A DNA stretch of 64,000 bases, taken from positions 62,001 to 126,000 of the forward strand of contig NZ_MUHH01000009.1 in the NCBI RefSeq assembly GCF_002217475.1, given 5' to 3'. This DNA is from Flavobacterium tructae. GTDB taxonomy: Bacteria; Bacteroidota; Bacteroidia; Flavobacteriales; Flavobacteriaceae. The notes below the pieces were generated by a model that did not search any database, was not told where the DNA came from, and saw only the letters and a list, made by a program, of their open reading frames with translations. The translations under genes and the position numbers were made by a program. Positions 58,656 through 64,000 of the stretch are shown here, piece by piece; the first letter of the stretch is position 1; each line of letters starts with the position of its first letter.

Positions 58656-58697
58656 TAAAAAAGAGAAAGTCTCCACACCATGAGATTTTCTCTTTTT
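58656..58697 (+). terminator. Terminator after the 85-residue hypothetical gene
   Basis: Stem AAGAGAAAGTCTC (58661-58673) with GAGATTTTCTCTT (58682-58694), one mismatch, then a run of T. Confidence 0.8.
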
Positions 58698-59034
58698 TTT
58701 TTGTTTTTTTGTTAGATTCCAAACAACTTCAGAGCATCCAAATTCTAATCTCCAGCTTTTGTTCTTCAAAAAACAACTTCTCCAAAACCTTAATCTGAGG
58801 CTTACACTGTCTTTTTACGAGACTAAAATCAAAAACTTACTTCAAAATCCAAACTAAAATCAGGTATTTCTACTTAGTGAATTAATCTATTAAAAAACGA
58901 TTTTTGTTGCAAATTACGTGAAACCGTAAGTTATTCTCTAAAAACTGATATAACTTAGCGTATTAAAAAGAACAAAAATCACAAAAAGAAAACTATAATA
59001 CTTAACCATAAAATAAAAACCAAAAAAACGAACC
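58698..59034. other. Intergenic region without recognised features
   Basis: AT-rich. No ORF with a leader, no word array, and no RNA structure that I could support. A promoter for the zinc-ribbon gene should lie here, but no TAnnTTTG box is convincing. Confidence 0.4.
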
Positions 59035-59475
59035 ATGGAAAAACTTTGGTGTTGGCGTTGCAAAACAGAAGTTCCTATGTTACATACAGAAGAATATCAA
59101 ATTGCAACTAAACTCTATCGTAATGGCTTTGAACATGGAAAATGTAATATGACCAGAACAGAGCGATTCAGTGAACTTCTAAATTACTATAAAGAACTAA
59201 CCGGATTTAAAGAAACCAATCCTAATGCCATTATGCATCATCGAATTGATCTTTACGGTCCGCCTTGCGAATGTTGTTCTAAACCTTACCGAACTCCTCA
59301 GGCAAAATTTTGTGCAGCCTGCGGACACAAAAGAACAGCAGCGGTAACCAACAATACTCACACCTTTACCGAGGAGGAACAAAAATGGTGGCAAAAACTA
59401 TTGGAATCAAACACCTTTAGTCAACCAGTGCTTGCGGTTAGTGCTTTAATTGCAAAACTGGATTTAAATTTATAA
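59035..59475 (+). CDS. Hypothetical zinc-ribbon protein
   Basis: A 146-residue protein. Two metal-binding cysteine groups: CWRC at residues 6-9, and CECCSKPYRTPQAKFCAAC in the middle (about 80-98), a treble of CxxC-type pairs as in zinc ribbons or rubredoxin-like folds. The rest is helical with an aromatic-rich EEEQKWWQKLLESN stretch. No enzyme motif. It may bind zinc and act in protein or nucleic-acid contacts; unknown. No partner gene is close. Confidence 0.65.
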   Translation: MEKLWCWRCKTEVPMLHTEEYQIATKLYRNGFEHGKCNMTRTERFSELLNYYKELTGFKETNPNAIMHHRIDLYGPPCECCSKPYRTPQAKFCAACGHKRTAAVTNNTHTFTEEEQKWWQKLLESNTFSQPVLAVSALIAKLDLNL

Positions 59476-59652
59476 AAATCAAAAAAACGAAATCAATCCT
59501 GGAATCCATTTTTAGTTGTACTAAAAGTGGATTTTCTGCTTTCAGGAATATACCGCTGTTTTTTTAATGTAAAAAATGCGTTAAAATAGCTTTCGGACGA
59601 CAATTCTTCGACAATTAAAAATACTTTTGTGAGAACGAAAACACACATTGGT

Positions 59653-60216
59653 ATGGATTCCGAAAAATTCATCTTCTGCCTCGAAGGTGTTCCTGACATC
59701 GAAAACAATTTTGTCACCCAGGTAGTAAAAAACCTGGAAGAAATTGCTATTGATCAGGGTATCGCCAGTATTTACAAAACTTGCGATACCATTGAAGGCT
59801 TAGAAGAAAGCCTGAATGTTTTACTTTATGAAGATCACAATTTTAAAGATTACGAAATTATTTATTTGGTAATGCCAGGCGGACCCAACAATATCTGTCT
59901 GCATGATTACTATTATAGTCTGGAAGAAATCGCAGAACTTTTTGAAGGAAAAATGAAAGGAAAAATTATTCATTTTGCCAATTTAAAAGTACTTGATTTA
60001 AACGACGAAGAAGCGCAGTACTTTTTAGACATTACCGGTGCACGGGCGATTTCGGGTTACGGCTCTACTTATAATAAGATCGCGAGCTGTAGTACCATCG
60101 ACAAAGCTTTTTTTAGCCTGTATCAGGAAAATGACGACATTACTGAAGTGGTAGAAGAACTTTATCAAAAACATTATGCTCTTTGCAAATTACTTGATTT
60201 TAGACTGTATTATTAA
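59653..60216 (+). CDS. DUF6642-like hypothetical protein
   Basis: 187 residues from the ATG at 59653 (MDSEKFIFCLEGVPDIENNF). A GTG at 59629 is the last base of a TACTTTTG promoter box, so it is not the start. The protein is alpha/beta: FIFCLEGVPD, then LEEIAIDQGIASIYKTCDTIEGLEESLNVLL, IIYLVMPGGPNNICLHDYYYSLEEIAELFEGKMKGKIIHFANLKVL and a GYGSTYNK loop. Three strand-helix units suggest a flavodoxin- or caspase-like fold; the family name (DUF6642) is from memory. It is followed after 3 bases by an AraC regulator, so the two are one operon. Confidence 0.65.
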   Translation: MDSEKFIFCLEGVPDIENNFVTQVVKNLEEIAIDQGIASIYKTCDTIEGLEESLNVLLYEDHNFKDYEIIYLVMPGGPNNICLHDYYYSLEEIAELFEGKMKGKIIHFANLKVLDLNDEEAQYFLDITGARAISGYGSTYNKIASCSTIDKAFFSLYQENDDITEVVEELYQKHYALCKLLDFRLYY

Positions 60217-60219
60217 ATT

Positions 60220-61140
60220 ATGAAAAGCAATGCCAACGGAGAGATAAAAACCTATGGCGCGAAAGTGTTTCGTGAAAAATTTCTGGGACAGGAAAATCCA
60301 ATGCATTTATTGTTTAAATCCAGCTCTGACCATTTTTTTTGTCTGGAAATGGAAGAAATGATGCAGCTTCGTTACGCTGTTCCTCCTTCAAAACACAGTT
60401 GTCATACTATACTTTTTGTGACTTCCGGAATTCATGTTGCAAAGGTTGGTTTCGAAGAATACCAAACCAATCCAAATGAAATGCTTATTGTTCCGGCCGG
60501 GCAGATTTTCTCTATTGAACATATTAACACGAAACATATTGGTTTTATTTGCCAGTTTCATCCGGATGTTTTGATCGGCAAATATGGCAACAGTGAAATG
60601 CTAAATGATTTCGACTTTCTTAAAATTGGAGGAAATCCAAAAATTATAATCTCTCCGGACAACTTCCATTTTATAGTGAATCTCTTTAAGCGTTTACAGG
60701 CTGCTTATCTTGAAACTGAAATCGATAATGCTGATATCGTTCAGTCTTATTTAATGGCTTTGTTCTTTGAGATGAATAAAAATGCTCCCAAAACATCTAA
60801 AAGCAATACAGCCGCAGCTGTTATTTTTGCGAAGTTCAAAAAACTCATTTACGCTAATATCAGGACGCATCATCAGGTAAATTATTACGCCTCTTTACTT
60901 AATGTTACCCCCAATCATTTAAACAAATCGGTCAAATCGGCAACTGGTAAGTCTGCAGTCAAATGGATTGATGAGACCATTTTAACAGAAGCTAAATACC
61001 TGTTGTACCAAACTACCTTTTCTGTAAGCGAAATCGCTATGCAGGTAGGACATGAGGATCATTCTTACTTTAGTCGTTTCTTTAAAAAACACGAAGGAAT
61101 CACTCCTATTCAATATCGTAAATTGATTGATAAGTCCTAA
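60220..61140 (+). CDS. AraC-family transcriptional regulator
   Basis: A 306-residue regulator. The N-terminal cupin-like sensor (about 30-180) is built around HTILFVTSGIHVAKVGFEEYQTNPNEMLIVPAGQIF. The C-terminal two-helix DNA-binding domain (about 200-300) has VNYYASLLNVTPNHLNKSVKSATGKSAVKWI and the signature EIAMQVGHEDHSYFSRFFKKHEGITPIQYRK. It probably controls its own operon and nearby genes in response to a small molecule. Its ligand is unknown; the upstream DUF6642-like protein is the first candidate partner. Confidence 0.92.
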   Translation: MKSNANGEIKTYGAKVFREKFLGQENPMHLLFKSSSDHFFCLEMEEMMQLRYAVPPSKHSCHTILFVTSGIHVAKVGFEEYQTNPNEMLIVPAGQIFSIEHINTKHIGFICQFHPDVLIGKYGNSEMLNDFDFLKIGGNPKIIISPDNFHFIVNLFKRLQAAYLETEIDNADIVQSYLMALFFEMNKNAPKTSKSNTAAAVIFAKFKKLIYANIRTHHQVNYYASLLNVTPNHLNKSVKSATGKSAVKWIDETILTEAKYLLYQTTFSVSEIAMQVGHEDHSYFSRFFKKHEGITPIQYRKLIDKS

Positions 61141-61210
61141 TTATTGCTTCCTGCATCCTATAAACTTGAAAAACGTTTATTGAAATTTGTTCCGTTAAAA
61201 AAAGCAAATT

Positions 61211-61411
61211 ATGATTTACGTTTTCAAAACATCTGTTGACACACCATCAAAGCTGGAATTCGCAAGTGCATTACTTGATGAACTGATACCAAACGCGATA
61301 TGGAATTTTGACCTTGAGGACTGCGATAATATTTTAAGGATTGACAGTGAGGCCGAAATAAATGAAAAGATTCTCAAGAATGCGATTTTCGATTGTGTCG
61401 AATTAGAATAA
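61211..61411 (+). CDS. Small hypothetical protein with ferredoxin-like fold
   Basis: A 66-residue protein: MIYVFKTSVDTPSKLEFASALLDELIPNAIWNFDLEDCDNILRIDSEAEINEKILKNAIFDCVELE. The beta-alpha-beta-beta-alpha-beta order matches small HMA/ACT-like domains, but the CxxC metal motif is missing (only two lone cysteines). Similar short proteins occur in many Bacteroidota without known function. It lies 70 bases after the AraC gene and shares a bidirectional terminator with the DUF5123 gene. Confidence 0.65.
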   Translation: MIYVFKTSVDTPSKLEFASALLDELIPNAIWNFDLEDCDNILRIDSEAEINEKILKNAIFDCVELE

Positions 61412-61499
61412 ATTCAAAAAAAAGTATAGTATACAACACTTGTCTGTTTGTTAGAAAAGCTTGATTTAAATGGTCAACAATTTTTTCCTCTATACAAAA

Positions 61500-61541
61500 A
61501 AAACAGGGATGCAAAACCAATTGCATCCCTGTTCCTTTTTA
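61500..61541. terminator. Bidirectional terminator before the polysaccharide locus
   Basis: Perfect 13-bp stem AACAGGGATGCAA (61502-61514) with TTGCATCCCTGTT (61521-61533), 6-base loop, A-rich before and T-run after. Confidence 0.9.
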
Positions 61542-61558
61542 AATAACTTATAAACTAA

Positions 61559-63112
61559 TTACTGTCTCCATTGCGGATCTCCTACTTTTTTGTCAATTAA
61601 CGTTTGATTTTTAAGAGTAAAATCTCCTGTTGCACTATTCGTAAACTGAGGATCCAACGTTCCGTAAGTTCCCGAAGCATCATATTTTACCGCAGCAACA
61701 CCGGCTGTATGTAATGCAGCCGAATTAAAATAGTTATTATTCAAGAAAGTAGGCGGTGTCGTTAAGGTCTGATTGGTATACATTGCTAATGGTGTTTCAA
61801 AAAGCGTGTTGCGAATTGTTGAAGCATTACTGGCAAAACGTACGTACAGAATTCTATTAGAAGCTGTCATCGCTTTATTTGAAATGGTACAGGCATCTAC
61901 CAATACTGTAGTTGTTAAACCCGTCCCGGTAATGCCAGGTGCGTTATCGATACGTATAAAATCGCGGCCTGTAGCACAATTGTTAAAAGTACTGTTTTTA
62001 AGGGTTAACGATGCCAAATGCGAAGTTCTAAAATCGATACAATCACCTTGCACCGTTAATATGTTAGTAACGACACTATTTTCAACCGTTACCGAAACAA
62101 TTTTAGTACTACCTGTTGCCGTTTGTGTTATAAACGATTTCACAAAATCATGAACCTTACAACCACTAATTAAAAGTGCCCCATAAGCAGTACTTACTTC
62201 ATTGTATTTTACAGCATCACTTTGAGTTTTGTCTCCATTGATATCCAAATCAATTAAACTAACGGATTTAGCGCCTGCGTTTAGTGCAAACTTATTATGA
62301 AGCAAAGGTTTATTATCGCTTCTTAGACCTCTAATCGTAATCGATTTATTCAAAATAATTTCACCAACAAAAACATTGTATTCTCCCGGCATCAATACCA
62401 ATACTGCATCTGGATCTGCCGCTGCGATTTTTGCATTCAAATCATCCGTAGGTTTAACTAAAGTAGCTGTTCCAATGTCAATTCCTGTAGTAAAAGTAAC
62501 CACTCCTCTCTTTTTGGTTCCGTTAAATAAAGTGGCAGTATAGGCCGTTTCTCCTGTAAATCCCGTAACTATCGCTGCTCCGGCCGTTTTTTCGGCTGCA
62601 GTGATCGTGTGCGTAATTCCGCCCGGACCTGCAGTAATTTGGGTAACAGAACTGTTAGGCGTCCATCTTAACGTCACTTGTTTTGCTTCGATATCGGCAG
62701 GCTGCACAGGAAAGAAGATTTGCTCCGTTAATGTTGCTGCTGTTGTTACAGACCATTTCGAATCGGAAAGTCCTGAAGCACTGACTGCTTTTACTCTTAT
62801 CGAATAAACCGTTTCTCCTTCTAATGCAACTTTTACCGGAAGTTCTTTTGCGGTAACATTAACTGTTTTGTAAATTGTTTTGAAATCCGGATCATCAGCA
62901 CTGAATTCTACCGTATAATGATCAACATCCTCTTTTGTGGTCCAGTTTAATTCCACCGTGGTTTGATTTTTCACTACCGCTTTAAGTTCGATTGGAGAAA
63001 ATACTCTATTGGCTCCTATATCCTCCAACACTGCTTCATTGTAACTTTCGCAACCGGCAATTACCAATAAAAACATAGCCAGCAGTCCTTTAAATATATA
63101 TTTTGCGTTCAT
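61559..63112 (-). CDS. DUF5123 lipoprotein with fibronectin type III domains and beta-helix
   Basis: A 517-residue protein with a lipoprotein signal (VIAGC, Cys21). Two FN3-like domains (about 40-130, AVVKNQTTVELNWTTKEDVDHYTVEFSADDP; and 135-210). A C-terminal right-handed parallel beta-helix (about 220-517) has repeated turns such as KSITIRGLRSDNKPLLHN, LTLKNSTFNNCATGRDFIRIDNAPG and TLFETPLAMYTN. This is the DUF5123/pectate-lyase-like architecture found beside SusD in pectin loci. It may bind or cleave a uronic-acid polymer; no catalytic Lys/Arg is obvious. It is 22 bases downstream of the SusD gene. Confidence 0.82.
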   Translation of the reverse strand: MNAKYIFKGLLAMFLLVIAGCESYNEAVLEDIGANRVFSPIELKAVVKNQTTVELNWTTKEDVDHYTVEFSADDPDFKTIYKTVNVTAKELPVKVALEGETVYSIRVKAVSASGLSDSKWSVTTAATLTEQIFFPVQPADIEAKQVTLRWTPNSSVTQITAGPGGITHTITAAEKTAGAAIVTGFTGETAYTATLFNGTKKRGVVTFTTGIDIGTATLVKPTDDLNAKIAAADPDAVLVLMPGEYNVFVGEIILNKSITIRGLRSDNKPLLHNKFALNAGAKSVSLIDLDINGDKTQSDAVKYNEVSTAYGALLISGCKVHDFVKSFITQTATGSTKIVSVTVENSVVTNILTVQGDCIDFRTSHLASLTLKNSTFNNCATGRDFIRIDNAPGITGTGLTTTVLVDACTISNKAMTASNRILYVRFASNASTIRNTLFETPLAMYTNQTLTTPPTFLNNNYFNSAALHTAGVAAVKYDASGTYGTLDPQFTNSATGDFTLKNQTLIDKKVGDPQWRQ

Positions 63113-63134
63113 AATTCTTATTTGTTAATTGCTT

Positions 63135-64000
63135 TTAGTTTCCAAAAACCCAGTCATTGGCTAACTGTCCATTACTTCCGTCAATAAACGTTTGCCAGAT
63201 TGGCCAAAATTGTCTTTTATCAGGATTAACTCCGGCTTTGTACAGTGTGGTTATTTTGTTGTCATCCAGTTTATCCCAGCTTTTTGAGGTATAATCAGTA
63301 CCCTGCGCCTGCGTTTCTCCACGGTTTAAACCATAAATCTCAAGTGTAGTATTATCTGCTTTATATTTATAATAAAGTGTTGAAGGCACATTGGCATATT
63401 CATCACTGCGCGCTTTCAAACGGGCCATTTTAACTTTAGCTTCGTCTAATTTTGTTTTCAATAAATTCCAGCGAATCAGGGCAAACTTACGTTCCATTTC
63501 TCCGGTAAACTCATATTTATTCTCCTCGATAATACCGTTCAACATGGCTTGCTTACTTGTCAGACCATCTACATAAGCGTCTACTTTTACTGCCTGGTTT
63601 TGCGAAGCAAACGCTCTGCGGCGGATTTCTTTTAAGTAGACTGCAGCTGATCCCGGGCCTTCTAATTCATTTGCCGTTTCAGCAGCCATTAAAAGTACCT
63701 CGGCATAACGCATGTAAATTTTATTTACCCCATCGTCATTTGGCGCCGAAACGATACGATTCATCCATTCGAAACGATATTTACCAAAATACCAGGTTTG
63801 TAAATCTGTAAGTTCTTGTTTGGACTTACCGTTTACCGCGGCTCCCCATTTGTAAGGCACACAGGTAACGTCTCTGCGGCTGTCGGCCTGATCGTAGTCA
63901 TAAAAAACAAATGGCAACGGTCCGTTTACGCCGCCTTTATTAGTTCCCATCTGTTGAAACTGATCTGAAGCATCATGACGCACAGCAAAAGTAAACAGGA
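63135..64000 (-). CDS. RagB/SusD family outer-membrane nutrient-binding lipoprotein, 5' end outside the window
   Basis: The visible 288 residues are the C-terminal half of a SusD protein. The frame is open to the window edge (FTFAVRHDASDQFQQMGTN), so the signal and first TPR-like helices are cut off; an internal GTG at 63983 is not the start. VNKIYMRYAEVLLMAAETANELEGPGSAAVYLKEIRRRAF is the conserved SusD helix, followed by IIEENKYEFTGEMERKFALIRW and the C-terminal FWPIWQTFIDGS end. SusD caps its SusC TonB receptor and holds oligosaccharides on the cell surface; the SusC gene should lie upstream, beyond 64000. Confidence 0.93.
   Translation of the reverse strand, partial: LFTFAVRHDASDQFQQMGTNKGGVNGPLPFVFYDYDQADSRRDVTCVPYKWGAAVNGKSKQELTDLQTWYFGKYRFEWMNRIVSAPNDDGVNKIYMRYAEVLLMAAETANELEGPGSAAVYLKEIRRRAFASQNQAVKVDAYVDGLTSKQAMLNGIIEENKYEFTGEMERKFALIRWNLLKTKLDEAKVKMARLKARSDEYANVPSTLYYKYKADNTTLEIYGLNRGETQAQGTDYTSKSWDKLDDNKITTLYKAGVNPDKRQFWPIWQTFIDGSNGQLANDWVFGN

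Noticed and set aside
58065..61411. Genomic island integrated at tRNA-Met
   Set aside because: The unknown genes follow a tRNA, but no integrase and no duplicate of the tRNA 3' end was found downstream.

Overview
The window is chromosomal DNA from a Flavobacterium or a close relative (Bacteroidota, Flavobacteriaceae). Evidence: low GC; TonB receptors and lipoproteins with the acidic residues after the lipid cysteine that Bacteroidota use for surface export; a SusD protein; families largely confined to this phylum (DUF4252, DUF4199, DUF4290, DUF5686, DUF5123, GlmU-like sugar nucleotidyltransferase, PorT-like barrels); and promoters of the Bacteroidota form TTG-N18/19-TAnnTTTG. Most of it is ordinary core genome. 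I see no prophage, insertion sequence, CRISPR array or integrated plasmid.

Layout. 1-3 kb: a TonB receptor and a BtuG-like beta-propeller lipoprotein, probably for cobalamin. 3-7.3 kb: an S41 protease lipoprotein, then an ECF sigma cassette with a membrane protein and two DUF4252 proteins. 7.3-10.5 kb: carB (without its allosteric domain) and rpmH. 10.7-16.5 kb: small proteins and a porin/SLC13-type anion transporter operon. 16.7-20.2 kb: a TolC/HlyD/ABC-2 export operon with no ATPase. 20.3-24 kb: ABC-F ATPase, GlmU-like enzyme, ribosomal L31. 24-31.2 kb: glycosyltransferase, phosphosugar mutase, a YhcG-type PDDEXK nuclease wedged between the mutase and an MsbA-like exporter, and a DUF2971 protein. 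31.4-36.4 kb: a TonB receptor/M23 peptidase operon on the minus strand. 36.6-39 kb: a coiled-coil protein, zapA, a 6S RNA candidate and rny. 39-50.5 kb: histidine kinase, xerD, two PorT-like barrels, aroQ, a DUF5686 protein, a CDF metal transporter and murA with an Asp at the fosfomycin-target position. 50.8-58.1 kb: esterase, NadR-like ATPase, recQ-fmt, HU, YqgE, a class IV aminotransferase and tRNA-Met. 58.3-61.4 kb: five small or regulatory genes, mostly unrecognised. 61.5-64 kb: the end of a polysaccharide-utilisation locus (DUF5123 lipoprotein and a SusD cut by the window edge).

The most unusual signal lies between genes. At least a dozen gaps hold short degenerate tandem arrays with a strict 6-, 7-, 8- or 9-base period. 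Each uses its own word (for example CTAAGRTT, GTGARAT, CAATGR, CCACRAATT), and the complementary word often returns at the other end of the gap, so the arrays form long imperfect hairpins around or in place of terminators. In one gap (46.6-47.1 kb) the whole junction is multiplied into a 134-bp tandem repeat that carries pieces of the 3' ends of both flanking genes. I know of no named element with this architecture.

Start codons were moved inward where a promoter -7 box, a signal peptide or family length required it; each case is noted.
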